Shown here: piece after piece, positions 1-10,458 of the stretch
Numbering within the stretch: position 1 is the first letter of the stretch
Layout of the letters: the number at the start of each line of letters is the position of its first letter
Origin: Desarmillaria ectypa
Lineage: Eukaryota > Basidiomycota > Agaricomycetes > Agaricales > Physalacriaceae
Assembly: GCA_030407005.1 (NCBI GenBank)
Contig: JAUDYN010000009.1
Span: forward strand, 1,984,001 to 2,048,000
Reading direction: 5' to 3'
DNA length: 64,000 nucleotides
Notes under the pieces: model-generated
Told to the model about the DNA's origin: nothing
Databases searched by the model: none
The model's input: only the letters and a program-made list of their open reading frames with translations
Made by a program: the position numbers and the translations under genes

Positions 1-19
1 GCGGGAATTAAAGAACGCA

Positions 20-733
20 ATGAAGAGAAAGACCGTAGCCAAAGTTAAACTGCGTCTTTCACATCCGTCACCAGCTGATCCCAGTCAAGTCCCTCTACCC
101 ATCACGCCGGCACGCTCGGTTTCTCCTGTTTCAACATACACATCACCTCCACCGTCGACTTCGCCTACCCCTGCTCCTCCTAATCTTAACTCACTACTGC
201 CCCCTTCCAGGCTGCAACGGTCACCCAAGCGGTCATTCGACGAAACATCGACGTCGGGCTTATCCGAAACTACAGACACCTCCAAATCTCAAGAAGAGGA
301 TGAGCGTGAAGGACGAGCTAAACGAACACGTACCAACGCCGTTATCCAAGCGATCATCGATGATTTCGACGAACCGTTGTCAGAGCTTTCTTCGTCTGAA
401 TCAGAAAACGACGGCGACGACGACGAGCAGTCACCGCCACGCACTACGCCTTCGTTATCACCTGCCTCCTCGGCCGCTTCGTCCTCGGAGTCATCGTCAT
501 CACGAGGTTCTCCTGCGCCTGTTATCGCGGAGAAACCGATGACACGGCGACAACGGAAACGATTGGGGCTACCCAAGAGCCGTCCGAGTGCTGGAAAAAT
601 CATCATCCCGGGGGGACGCTATGTCCCAAGAGGTGGTGTCCATGTGACAAACGTTGACGCCGAAGATGAGGAATGGCGGCGTAACGGCAGCGGGCGGGTC
701 GACGTAAGAGGGTTCCGAGAGCTCAAGATATAA
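20..733 (+). CDS. Low-complexity, probably nuclear hypothetical protein
   Basis: Single open frame of 237 residues ending in TAA. The first 60 residues are rich in Ser, Pro and Thr; residues about 90-105 hold a basic patch after an acidic run (EEDEREGRAKRTRTN) that could act as a nuclear localisation signal. An acidic Asp/Glu/Ser stretch follows around 120-140, and then a conserved-looking basic segment (MTRRQRKRLGLPK). The C-terminal third is less biased (IIIPGGRYVPRGGVHV). I do not recognise a catalytic domain. The ATG lies only 20 bases from the window edge, so an upstream exon cannot be excluded. The codon pattern and the ordered C-terminus favour a real gene over a chance frame. Confidence 0.6.
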   Translation: MKRKTVAKVKLRLSHPSPADPSQVPLPITPARSVSPVSTYTSPPPSTSPTPAPPNLNSLLPPSRLQRSPKRSFDETSTSGLSETTDTSKSQEEDEREGRAKRTRTNAVIQAIIDDFDEPLSELSSSESENDGDDDEQSPPRTTPSLSPASSAASSSESSSSRGSPAPVIAEKPMTRRQRKRLGLPKSRPSAGKIIIPGGRYVPRGGVHVTNVDAEDEEWRRNGSGRVDVRGFRELKI

Positions 734-1104
734 GACCTGCGGGCCAGGCTGTTGGTATATCTGCTTTTTTCTTCTCAGTCAACTCACGCATCATTGCATT
801 TGCATTGCATCGAACTTTTTCTAGCACATTTGTTACTTATTTGCCAATTTGTTCATACATTTACAAGTATCATCAGCAGTACAATAGTATTTTTAGAGAC
901 ACGCAACAATCACGACTTTCATGAATCACAACAGTGTACCCTTATGTGCAGAGAGTAGAATTCATGAGTAAGAGGATTGGGCTATTTTTATTGTGTATTT
1001 ATTCAAATATACATTTTGATTTTGTACCACCATCTTGGAGCAATCGAGCTCCTTTCCTTCGACCACTATCACCGTGTAACGACTGACAACTTATTCAAAC
1101 GACA
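734..1104. other. Intergenic, 371 bases
   Basis: Space between two same-strand genes. It is AT-rich, with a TTTTATTGTGTATTTATT stretch near 988. It should contain the 3' end of the first gene and the promoter of the REX4 gene. No other coding signal was seen. Confidence 0.5.
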
Positions 1105-2363
1105 ATGGCCGGCGAGGAGAAAACGGGCACGCAGAAAAAACGACCGTCGGCATCGTCGAATTGGCTTGCGCTTCAGAAGGTATTGCTGGGTCAATTCTTA
1201 CAGTATCGTCTGCTTATTGAATAGGAAGAAATTACCTAGCTCAACGTCTCGCGAACAGCCCAGGAAGCGGCGGAAGACAGAGCATTCTCGGTCTCCCAGC
1301 GTCAACTCATTTGCCTCTCTTGCGCTTCCCGAAGAAGTACCAGAGCCACCACCGTCTTCAACTTCAGATTTGAAGAATGGGGAATCACTGTCTGCCCTAC
1401 GATGTATGGTCGCAGGAGATGTCTCGTACACTGATGCGCAGAAAATGTGAGTTCTGTATGCCTGTCGTCTCTGCATTGAAATTGAAGGAAAGTTTCGTAG
1501 GCCGGGAAAATACCTCTCGATAGATTGCGAGATGGTGGGTATAGGCATTGATGGGTCCGAGTCGTCGTTGGCGCGGGTGACGGTGGTCAATTTCTATGGA
1601 GCGGTGCAGATGGATGAGTTTGTGAAGCAGAAGGAAAGAGTGGTGGATTATCGGACGCGGTATAGTGGGATCCGTCCGTCGGATATGACCAAAGGTATGC
1701 TTGTTGTATGTTGTGATGTTTTCTTGACTCACGACGACCAGCAAAACCGTTCGAGGAGGTGCAAAAACAGGTATCAGACCTGCTGCAGGACAGGATATTG
1801 GTGGGGCATGCGGTGTATAATGATTTGAAGGTGTGGTGCTCAATGTTGCGAAGCAAGTGCTTGATCTTATACAAATTACCTCAGGTCCTCCTTCTCTCAC
1901 ATCCGCGAAGTCAGCTTCGCGATACGCAGTATTATGCTGGGAAGTTCAAGGTGGTGAAAAGCCGTTTTGTTGCCCTTCGAAATCTAGTAAAGCAGGAGCT
2001 GGATATCACTATACAGGATGGAGAGCATTCAAGTGTACGTCATGTTCCTTTCTCCCTCTGCCCATCTGACGTCTGCTATAGTTGACCGACGCACGAGCGA
2101 CCATGGCGGTTTACCGGCTGCATCGTAAAGAGTGGGAAAAGGGCACCTTGCAGAAGAAGCCTGAGGGCAAGAAGCGGAAGAGGCAGGATACCGACAAGGG
2201 TGAAGTGCCGGCGGATGTATTTCCAGGTGGTGGGAGGAAGGGTGTGAGTTCGGGTTTGGCGACGGTGGTTCGACGTAAAGGTGGGGGTAGCGGCCCGCAG
2301 AAGACACAATGGTGGAAAGAGCTTGGCACGGGCACTGGATCGAAGGGGAGGATGAAGGTTTGA
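1105..2363 (+). CDS. REX4: RNA exonuclease REX4 (DEDDh 3'-5' exonuclease)
   Basis: Six exons (1105-1179, 1229-1446, 1501-1694, 1742-1830, 1885-2034, 2082-2363) join in frame to 335 residues. The exonuclease core shows all DEDDh motifs: ExoI YLSIDCEMVG (Asp106, Glu108), ExoII GHAVYNDLK (Asp190) and ExoIII HSSLTDAR (His240, Asp245). The N-terminus is basic (SSNWLALQK-KLPS, then PRKRRK), as in REX4 orthologues, and the C-terminus is a Lys/Gly-rich tail. In yeast, Rex4 acts in the nucleus in pre-rRNA processing; that role is carried over from the family. The first intron uses the acceptor at 1228, because the AG at 1224 would bring an in-frame stop. Identity is firm; splice sites are by hand. Confidence 0.93.
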
Positions 2364-2718
2364 GTATCTGCGTAGAGTAGTATCTCACTTCAAGGTACTT
2401 ATCTTCTCTCTGGAGCTTTGAATAGTTAACCGATGTTTTCGACAGCCTTTGTGTATACATTTCAATGCAAAGGTGGGCTGGTAACAGCGGAGACTTGGTA
2501 CATTAACACAAGGAATCGTCAGTACACAGTTTCGGTTTTGCCCATGAGACAATCTCAATGAGATGTTTCAGTGTATTTGCTACGGGCACCTTAACTTGCC
2601 ACCATCACGACAGCTCTCCTGGAAGCCTCGAACTTGTTTCGGCTCACGGTAATTGTTACGATGCTTCTCTTTGACTTAATGTTAACACGATACATAGCGG
2701 TGGCAATTCAACCTGAGT
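2364..2718. other. Intergenic, 355 bases
   Basis: Space between the REX4 stop and the next same-strand start. Nothing coding was recognised; it presumably holds the terminator of one gene and the promoter of the other. Confidence 0.5.
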
Positions 2719-4245
2719 ATGTCGCGAATCGATAAGACTCAGTTTGATCCCAGCTTTGCGTCCTTCCTACCAGACTTTCACCAGCCAATTCGATCTGCGC
2801 AAATTACTGAGCTACTCAGTCACAATAACTCGCCTACAGATTCTCAACACGTCTACCTACAGTATGTGATTTCAGAAGGCGAAAGTGCGCGCGCTGTACT
2901 TGATCAAAAGGTCAGCGTCGCATCTCAGCTCCTAAAAGCGTTGGAAGTGGAACGGGACCAGGCAATAGCCGATGTTGTCGATGCTATCCTTCATCCGGTG
3001 CTCAAAGTTCCAGACGACATACTCTATAACATTTTCGCCATTTGTGTCAATCTCGACAGAAATAGTCGTGATCCGAGCTCCTACGGAGTAGATATTCCAT
3101 GGACACTGTCTCAAGTTCGCAGAAACTGGCGGACCATTAGCATCCGTACTCCTAAACTCTGGACATTCGTCCGACTGGATATTCAATATGAAACCCCTCG
3201 CCGTATTCGCCATCTCCTCCTCAAGCAGCTCGAGAGAGCGAGAGACTTCGACCTTGAGCTGCGGACATGCGGGGACGTATCCGACCATCCAATTTTTCGT
3301 GCTTTGCTCACAAGTGCATCATATTGGCGCAAGGTGAATTTGGACATCCTCGGTGATAAGGAATTGGAGGCTATTCGACAAAGTGGAATCACACTTAGCA
3401 GACTACAAAGCCTGAACATCGCCTTGACAAATGACGATTTCCCCATAGGTTGTTACGATTTGTTCAGTGTGTTCGAAGCGTCGCTGGGACTGCGCCGCCC
3501 GTCTGTCGATATATACGTTGACGAGGGGTGGGAAATTGTCGGGCACTCACCAACGCTCTTCGCACGTATCACACATCTGAACATCGGCTCAAGGTTAACG
3601 ACCAGCTTCTTCTTCATTCATATCCTTCCACATATGCATAATCTAGAGTGGCTGGCCCTTGTCGGCGCCTATGATCAACCTGTACCCTCTATCGAACTCC
3701 CGAACCTCTTGTCGTTGTACATCAGAGGTGTGAGGTATGCGAGACATGGAAGTGCCGACACACACTCTGATCTCACGGTTCCCGCCCTCCAAACACTGGA
3801 ATTGAAGGTATCGCCGGCTTCCTACCCTACAGTAGCGCAACCGAATTCAATAACGAGACTGCGTTTATCACTGGAAGGTCCGATGCTAGAACCCGATGGC
3901 ATCCAGGACCTAATCGACTTTCTCCGCACGTTGCCCGAGTTACGCTATCTGTTGCTCCCTTGTAAGTATGTACCGCATGACTTTCTCATAGAAATGAGTG
4001 CCTTGCCGGACGTTGTACCCCATCTCGAGCACATCCATATGGTTACATGCTATGGGATGCAGACCGCCATTTTTGAGTTCGCCAGATCACGGTGGATGAC
4101 TGGTAACCTATCGAAAGTCACCCTAGGAGAAGGGTATAGGATAGAACAATGGTGGGCGCTTTGCGACGAGGGTCTGTTAGTTGAATTAGACCAGAGTTGG
4201 GAAAGGTGGAAGTACTCGAATGTTGTTCAATGGGATAGAGCGTAG
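2719..4245 (+). CDS. Mushroom F-box-like protein
   Basis: Intronless frame of 508 residues. A helical N-terminal region with a heptad-like stretch (about 45-90) leads into the F-box signature HPVLKVPDDILYNIFAICV at residues 92-110. It is followed by WTLSQVRRNWRTISI-type text and then irregular leucine-rich segments to the end, the usual build of the large Agaricomycete F-box families. Such proteins are expected to bind Skp1 through the F-box and select substrates for SCF ubiquitin ligases; no substrate can be inferred. The N-terminal coiled region before the F-box is a frequent variant in mushrooms. Two further F-box genes and one F-box pseudogene lie elsewhere in the window. Confidence 0.82.
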   Translation: MSRIDKTQFDPSFASFLPDFHQPIRSAQITELLSHNNSPTDSQHVYLQYVISEGESARAVLDQKVSVASQLLKALEVERDQAIADVVDAILHPVLKVPDDILYNIFAICVNLDRNSRDPSSYGVDIPWTLSQVRRNWRTISIRTPKLWTFVRLDIQYETPRRIRHLLLKQLERARDFDLELRTCGDVSDHPIFRALLTSASYWRKVNLDILGDKELEAIRQSGITLSRLQSLNIALTNDDFPIGCYDLFSVFEASLGLRRPSVDIYVDEGWEIVGHSPTLFARITHLNIGSRLTTSFFFIHILPHMHNLEWLALVGAYDQPVPSIELPNLLSLYIRGVRYARHGSADTHSDLTVPALQTLELKVSPASYPTVAQPNSITRLRLSLEGPMLEPDGIQDLIDFLRTLPELRYLLLPCKYVPHDFLIEMSALPDVVPHLEHIHMVTCYGMQTAIFEFARSRWMTGNLSKVTLGEGYRIEQWWALCDEGLLVELDQSWERWKYSNVVQWDRA

Positions 4246-4689
4246 ACAAATACAGGTCCTTAAATATTCGAGATGGCTTACACTTAGTTCTTTGTCCCTG
4301 ACTACAAAGTCTTTACTATCGTCCTAGACAAAGTCGCCAAGTGGGGCCATAAGGACCCCAGATGATCTCTATAAAGCTCCAATCCCGGATTTTGGGCCGC
4401 TGTGGATGGTCTGGCACGTCGGAGGGTTTAAGCTCCGACTATGCCGAAGTCCACTCCCGCTCGTGGATGATGCATTTTTAGACGAAAATCATCCAAAGCA
4501 GGGGAATCCAGATATAGTGCCAAAATTCCCAGAAAAGTAGCATTTCCCGGATCGGAGCTATCCGGGATAATAAGCGATCTAAGCCTTGTCCCGTCACATC
4601 TGTCTTCCCTTTTCTTCCACGTTGACTCGACAGCACCTGGGCAAGGGAGAATTTGCTACAGAATGTCTCTAGTCGCTGAGACTTTCATA
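4246..4689. other. Non-coding stretch
   Basis: No gene recognised. It contains the 3' flank of the F-box gene and lies upstream of the degraded gene that begins near 4690. Confidence 0.4.
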
Positions 4690-5411
4690 AGCAGCATAGA
4701 TTGGCCTCTTCATGGCAAATTTATTTCGGAATGCGAAATCAGGAAACGACTGGGTGACTCAGAACGAACTCCACGCCTACAACATCCTCGTAGAAAAGAG
4801 GAGTACGCCCGACTTTTTTTTGGTGTTGATCAGCTGCCACCGTTCTACGTTAGCATGGACGTCTTCAGTGAAACTGGCGACGCCCCAAGCCCGGTCAAGA
4901 AGCTGCTGTTGCTGTTTTCGCGAAGGAGCTTCTCCAAAAGCTGGGGATAACACAGGGCGGCGAATTTTCATGGTCCGGCAAACGCCGTCCTTGATCGTCT
5001 GCGGTACAAATTGCACTGCTCAATCTGATGTGTGCATCCTTGACGAAAACTAATCCTTCTGCTGGTGCAGGAAGATAAGGGTTTTAATTATCTTGATGAT
5101 CCTGAAGCACAGTTGGTGGCTAAAGCTATTGTCGCCTTCCAGCATAACAATGTTGTTCGTGAGATGGACCTGCATCTTCCAAAGCTTGATGAAGCAACCT
5201 TCCCAGCTATCACGCTCTGCAGCGCCTTTCCTAAATAAAGGTCACCTCTGCTCTTGACGAGGCCGTCGTCACTGGTGCTTATCCTTCTGATACTACCATC
5301 ATCGATCGTCACGTTCCCAAGCTTCCCAGTCGCTACAGCGAGGGGATGAAGCCTCTCGATAATCGCAAAGTTCTTTTACGATATTTCCAGCTATTCAAGC
5401 AACTTCTCTGA
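4690..5411 (+). pseudogene. Relic of a repeated Agaricomycete gene family
   Basis: Pieces of one protein appear in successive frames. The first is a start-like block with FRNAKSGNDW...NELHAYNI (about 4709-4810), the second a FFGVDQLPP block (about 4810-4850). Next comes DPEAQLVAKAIVAFQHNN...REMDLHLPKL (5080-5190), then KVTSALDEAVVTGAYP (about 5237-5285) and SEGMKPLDNRKVLLRYFQLFK (5337-5400). From memory, this order of motifs belongs to a family without assigned function that occurs in many copies in mushroom genomes. The frame changes and a stop (TAA near 5236) show that the copy is broken. What is seen is the motif series and the disruptions; the family assignment is from memory and no function is claimed. 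Confidence 0.55.
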
Positions 5412-5461
5412 GGTGAGCATTGCATCCGTGCGGACCGCTCAAGCCAAATGGCTCCTTAATA

Positions 5462-5919
5462 TTAGAATAGGTAATGACAGCAATGACAGTGCTGTGTGCC
5501 CGCCGTCGCCGACACCCCCTCTCCTCGGCCCATAGGCATATTCTCATATACCGGTTTTCTAACCTCTAACCTCATCATTTCAAGTAGAGTATCGATTAAC
5601 CAATATGGTTTTCTTTGAATAATCATACCTCCCGTGTTCATAGCCGCCCACCTCGTTGAGTTAAATTTCTCGTTGATCTCGTCCATAGTAAATGTAGCTG
5701 ATATAAGCTTCAGTCTCAATCATTCGCCCATTCTTCACGGAAGCCAAGATGGTGGATGACTGCGTTTCGAAAATGTTGCCTGCCAGAATGTCTGTGGTTC
5801 TGCCTCTTTTGAATGCGTGAGTTGCCTCTTAACCATGCTCCAAGCACCGAATGTACTTCACACACCTCTTTGGCCTCAGCTCGTGAATTCTCGACTGCGA
5901 AGTAAATGTTAGGGATCAA
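5462..5919 (-). other. Possible coding remnant, minus strand
   Basis: Two adjoining minus-strand frames read like protein: one begins near 5900 (PNIYFAVENSRAEAKEVCEV...) and the other near 5660 (MDEINEKFNSTRWAAMNTGG...). They are not joined by an obvious intron. I do not recognise the family. It may be the 3' part of another decayed gene. Confidence 0.22.
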
Positions 5920-6135
5920 TGTTCAACAGTGCTTGTGTTAATATTTTATGCTCCATGGCCTTGACCCGGTCCGGTATTACCGGCTGCATTTGGGTCTTGG
6001 AACATAGAGGATATCACGTTCCCGTGAATAGGAGCACCCTCAGGATATCCCTTCCTTCCTATCACCACCTTCTCGACTTTGAAAGTCGTGTTATATCTCT
6101 GCTTCTTGCACATATACTTTGTTATTGCACATACT

Positions 6136-7324
6136 ATGCCTTTCAGCAGGATTCCTCACCTCGTCGGCCGGTCCATCGCTAATGGGACGCTCATTCTTGT
6201 CGACCTGCTCGGTTCTGGTAACTACGGGCAGGTGTACAAGGCCCTGGACGTCGAGGCTACCAATGATTTTGTTTATTTCGCTGTTAAATGTATCGAGACT
6301 GACGGCTGGAAAAGGGCTACGGCAGTCAGCAAGGAAATTGCCTCACATGTCACTGTCTCTCGCCATCCCAACGTCATCACCTATCGCGCTACATGGATCG
6401 AGGAGGATTATATTTTCATGGTCATGGATTATTGCCCGGGAGGCGAGCTGCACAACGCCATCCGGGAACAGAAGATATTTTATCGCAACGATTCACTGGT
6501 GAAGCAGGTCTTCCTCCAGGTCATTGATGCCGTGCAGTATTGTCACGATAATCAAGTATTCCATCGGGACCTCAAGCCTGAGAACGTTCTCTGCTCGGAA
6601 GATGGAACACAGGTATTCCTGGCTGACTTTGGCCTAGCAACATGCGAAGACAATTACAATCGTCGCGGGGCAGGCACCCTGGCGTACAAGAGTCCTGGTA
6701 AGCTTCCTTCCTGATTAATCTTTTCACCCGCCTAATCGCATTGTTCATGTAGAATGCTTGGGCGAGGATTTTAAATCTCCAACCTACTCGACGAGGAGCA
6801 GCGATGTCTGGGCTCTAGGTGTCGTCCTCCTCAATATGATTGCTGGACGAAACCCTTGGCTCGCCGCTAAGATTTCAGATCCATGCTTCAATTATTTCCT
6901 CTGCAATCCCGACTATTTTCACAAAATCTTTCCAATTACGCCGACCGTCAATCATGTCCTGCTCCGCGTCTTCGACCTACGCTCATCAAAACGTATCACC
7001 CTTCCTGAACTCCGCGCCGAGATCAACAACATTGATAGGTTCTTCCTCACGGACGCCGAACTTGTCAATGCTCCGGCAAGAGTCAAGGACGTCGTTCAAT
7101 CTTTCTGTGCTTCAACGATGCCTCCTCCTCGGGCCATGCCGATTGGATTAGGGTCGGGTATCGATTTCAGCTTCCTTGTGCAGCCGTCTCCGAAGGTCCT
7201 TCAAAGTTCGCCTCCCGTCCCACGTCAACAAGTCACAGTGCAGCCGCCTATGTTGACTCGGGCTCGTGCAACTGCTGGTGCGCTTCGCTTGGTCATGTCT
7301 CCTCTTACTCGCACACTCTCTTGA
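6136..7324 (+). CDS. Serine/threonine protein kinase, Ran1/Sks1/Vhs1-like
   Basis: Two exons (6136-6697 and 6753-7324) give 377 residues. All kinase landmarks are present: glycine loop GSGNYGQVYK at 26-35, the VAIK-type lysine Lys51 (FAVK), a hinge-like MVMDYCPGGEL, the catalytic loop HRDLKPEN near 145-153, ADFGLAT, and an APE-equivalent SPE that is split by the intron. A short Pro/Ser-rich tail follows the kinase fold, ending LTRARATAG...SPLTRTLS. The CPGGEL hinge and the loop text resemble the fungal Ran1/Pat1 and Sks1/Vhs1 group, which respond to nutrients; this subgroup placement is an inference. It lies between decayed genes but is itself intact. An in-frame upstream ATG near 6079 exists; the chosen start sits just before the glycine loop and is the more usual length. 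Confidence 0.9.
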
Positions 7325-7931
7325 TTTGCTTGCTTTCCCATGATGCTTTGACGTAATTTCTCCTTCCTTTTTCCTTCTTCAGCTTGATCTACTATTCTTC
7401 ACTTCAATCTCTCTCGGACTCGATTGCCTGTGTTTCGGACAGACATTTTCGATTTCTTTCTCTTTGCGTTTCGTCTGCTACATTTCTGTGTGTGTTTTTT
7501 TCGTTTTTGTTCCTTTGTCCCGGTTTTTGGACTTTGTATGGACCCGTCTCTTCACTTCTTTCTTTCCTTATGCTGTGTTTTTGCTTCATCTCTCTCAGAC
7601 ATCTGTCTTTCCTTGGGACTTTGTTTCTTGCTTCTTTTCTTGGGGTTTTCTTGTACCTTAACTTTCATAGACCTTATTTTTCTTCGGATTTTGGGTTTCT
7701 TGGGACTTTTGTGATGGTCTTCTGGCATTGCTTGGACTTGGACTTTGACTCGATTCCTCTGATTCCTCTTCTTTCTTTCTGCTCCTTCTTTTAGTGCTCT
7801 CGTGGTCGATTCACAGGGGTTTGATTCCTCTGGGAGCCTTACAACAAATGCGGAGGTTAACCTTCTGGTGCCCGAAGCAGGAATGGGTTCCTTGCAACAG
7901 TGGGTTGAAAAGTTCATAACTGGGCGTAGAA
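7325..7931. other. Pyrimidine-rich tract downstream of the kinase
   Basis: About 470 bases (7340-7800) with a strong T/C bias on the plus strand (many TTTCTT and TTCTTT runs). Open frames of 121-136 codons occur on both strands, but their proteins are either all hydrophobic Phe/Leu/Ser or all Lys/Arg, as expected from the base bias. I treat it as 3' untranslated or intergenic DNA. Confidence 0.45.
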
Positions 7932-8827
7932 CTAAGACGCATGGAACTTGACGATTGGCATTCTCACAGCTTTCCGCACTTCATATGTGATGTTTTCATC
8001 ACGCCAACCAATCGCCTCCACCTCCTCAGCTTCCCTAGCCTCCTCCACCAATTTCTCCACGTCTTTGAGCTCGGCTATTTCTTCTCTCATCGGAACAGTC
8101 GGTGGTCCGTGTCTTCTCCATATGACCCCCCCCTTCCCCCCGCTCGGCGTCTCCAGCGAACTCTCCAACGGCCGCACGGTGAGAGGACCTGGCTATTGCA
8201 AAATGTTGCGTGTGTAAAGCGAATTCTGCACAAAGTCCGCATGGTGAAGGCAGAGCATTAGTGAGAAGCATTCGGATCTGAAGATGCGCCATCAGTAGAA
8301 GCGACGACACAATGAAAACCTAGAATACCTCTCATTTCCGAGAACAGTTCCGGTTCGATAGGCACCCCGCACTCTTATAGCAGAAGAATGGGGGAACGAA
8401 CTTCTTTGCTCCGTGGGGGTGAATATAGTCATAGTCGTAGTCGTAGAAGTCATCACCATCATCCCGGCCACTGGTTGTCCTCTTCTTCTTCCGCTGATTT
8501 TACATTTGCATCGGCAGCTTCGCCAGCCTCTACCGTCTACATCCCACTTCTTAGCTTCTCTCTTCGCCTCTCGTGCCCATCTTCCATCGACTTGTTCCTT
8601 GATCCTCTTCAGCTCCCTTCGCCTCCGCTTCGCTTCTTTTGGCTCCCATACCGATACATAATACCCCAAAAAAACTTGGGCACGCAAGCACCCACGGGAA
8701 GAGGATGACCTATCGAGTCTACCAAGTGGTAGCCGGTGTAGCTCTCTTGCAGATGTTCGGGGAACACGACATATATTCGTCCCTCATTTTCAAGCAACTC
8801 CCGATCTTCACTATGAGGAAACGTCAA
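7932..8827 (-). pseudogene. Pseudogene of a mushroom kinase-like family
   Basis: Read on the minus strand, the pieces follow one family in order. These are an N-terminal SEDRELLENEGRIYVVFPEHL block, LPVGACVPKFFGYYV, then ILLL-stop-ECGVPIEPELFS (stop TAA at 8375-8377), an intron-like gap, RSECFSLMLCLHHADFVQNS, and RNILQ-stop-PGPLTVRPLES (stop TAG at 8193-8195). One frame change falls in the T7 run near 8665. The segment that should read like RIIDFGRG is lost in the G-runs near 8130-8140. From memory, intact members are small kinase-like proteins common in mushrooms. Two nonsense codons plus a frameshift make it a pseudogene; the family assignment is from memory. Confidence 0.65.
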
Positions 8828-9135
8828 TTTCGCAGCTACAGAAACGTACGGATCACCTGTCTACGTCGTTAGAGACGTCGGAAGTCGTAGTTCAGCCTGG
8901 AGGACTACGGAATGGCTACCCTTCTCAAGGCGTGGTGCACTCGACAGGTTGTCGTGGCAATTCACCGAGAGGCACTGACAGCATACTTCTCCTTGTCAGT
9001 GTCCAGTGGAACGCTGAACAACAATGAAGGACATTGTTAAAGAGCGTGGCTGGCTTGCCATCACACTTCGGCTTCGGCTACACATGCTTATAGCGTACAG
9101 GAAACGTACATGGCTGACGGCCAGGCAGTAAGATA
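8828..9135. other. No gene seen
   Basis: Short open frames only; none reads like protein. Confidence 0.4.
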
Positions 9136-10194
9136 TCACTTATATAGTGGTGCCGGATGGGTCGTTGATAAGAAGTATGTCAGAAAAGTATTTTTCGGAG
9201 ATGCGTTCTTCAAGTTTTTGAATGGTCTCAGTTTGTAGTTACACAGGACTATATTTTTGATCTTTAGATGCCAACGAAACAATATCATACTACTGACCTC
9301 CATGTTAGATTCTTTAACGAAGTCACCCGTTATATCACGATTAATCTTGACGAGAACTACCGTCCAAGTTAGACACGAAAAATGACAGAAACTAACACTG
9401 GTCACCTTTTGGGCGCTCGTTTCATTGCCCTTGGCATCGTTTTCTGCTGTCGTCATCAGCTTTCTGTCTATGTGAAGCCAGGTCTGTATTATCCGTTGGC
9501 GAATAATGTCTGTCCTGGGGCTTTACAATCCCTTCCACTGTGATTGAGGTAGCTGTGTCACCATTCGCCAGGGCCAGTTCCGTAGGTGAACCTGCTGTCT
9601 TCTCCGTGGATTCAAACCCTGCAAACGATGAGTGGCTATAGAGAACAAGCGTTCACAAAACAAACCAGCGTTCTTGATTGCTGGGAGGCGCGTCACCAAA
9701 GGCAGTAAAAAAATACTTACTTTACGTACCATCGAAAAGCCGTAGCTTGAGAGAAAGAGCTCCATTGCACCCAAGCCAAAAAGAGAGCCATCATTTGGGA
9801 CCTTGAGCAGCGGCCATGGTCTCAAGCGACGCGGTTCAACTCGTGTTATTGCAGGTTCCTCACCAAAGTTCTCGCTGAATTCATCCAGCATGCTTCGAGT
9901 TTAAATCGGCCTTACATGCGCGTGGCAGACGACGAATCCTACAATACATTGAGTTTAAACCATGGAGTAAAATCAGTTTACGTACCAGTAGAAATCATTC
10001 ATTGTATGCCTCTAAGGGATATTATTGGGCGTACGAATGCCTTTAGGCGGTTGTTCTGGAAAAACTGGTCCACGAAGATCGCGAGGCCATTCAAACGAAA
10101 TGAGGTGTGGTAGAAGAAAAGAAATGTTCACGGAAGGACTATCTATATCGAGGTTTCCATTTCTAGGCAAGGTAGGATCAGCGCTATGCGTCAC
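9136..10194 (-). CDS. Unresolved multi-exon hypothetical gene
   Basis: Several minus-strand segments read like coding exons with matching splice signals. A first block runs near 10194-10012 (PTLPRNGNLDIDSPSVNISF...RGPVFPEQPP). A second runs near 9860-9722 (FGEEPAITRVEPRRLRPWPLL..., donor GTACGTAA). A third is near 9620-9480 (ESTEKTAGSPTELALANGDT). Three phase-0 blocks end the gene, closing in TIQKLEERISEKYF...SGTTI and a stop near 9153. The last block uses a different frame from the longest open frame there, which suggests two short introns. I could not join the first three blocks with certainty and recognise no domain. It could be an expressed gene or a decayed one. Confidence 0.33.
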
Positions 10195-10234
10195 GGACGT
10201 GGTAGAAAAGGCAAAATCATTAAGGGTGTGACAT

Positions 10235-10251
10235 CACGTGACATATGTCAC
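10235..10251. promoter_or_regulatory. CACGTG box overlapping a 14-bp palindrome
   Basis: CACGTG at 10235-10240 overlaps the perfect palindrome GTGACATATGTCAC at 10238-10251. It lies between the divergent minus-strand unknown (start near 10194) and the F-box gene at 10459. CACGTG is the core site of basic helix-loop-helix factors in fungi. A regulatory role is inferred from position and symmetry only. Confidence 0.25.
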
Positions 10252-10458
10252 TGTGACAATTATTTGGCAATATCTTTGCTAATTAATTTTGTCTTGAACT
10301 TGTACCTCAAAAAACGCCAAGGCATCGCGAATTGTGAAGTTGGGGTTGGTGAAAATTCATACAATCTGTATAGAAGTGCTGCCAGAACGTTGGTAAGTCA
10401 TTTGGATTGATTTGAGTGAACCATTAAGTGAAATCACTTACGTGTAGGTAAAATTTCA

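Noticed and set aside
85..606. Long minus-strand frames rich in Ser/Glu opposite the first gene
   Set aside because: They mirror the biased codons of the plus-strand gene and show no ordered domain.
7384..7794. A plus-strand frame of 136 codons, very rich in Phe/Leu/Ser, that looks like a membrane protein
   Set aside because: The hydrophobicity follows from the T/C-rich DNA; the opposite strand gives an equally open Lys-rich frame.
9577..9595. An rRNA gene fragment
   Set aside because: Only 18-19 bases match the 18S end; no flanking rRNA sequence is present, so it is kept as a curiosity and not as an RNA gene.
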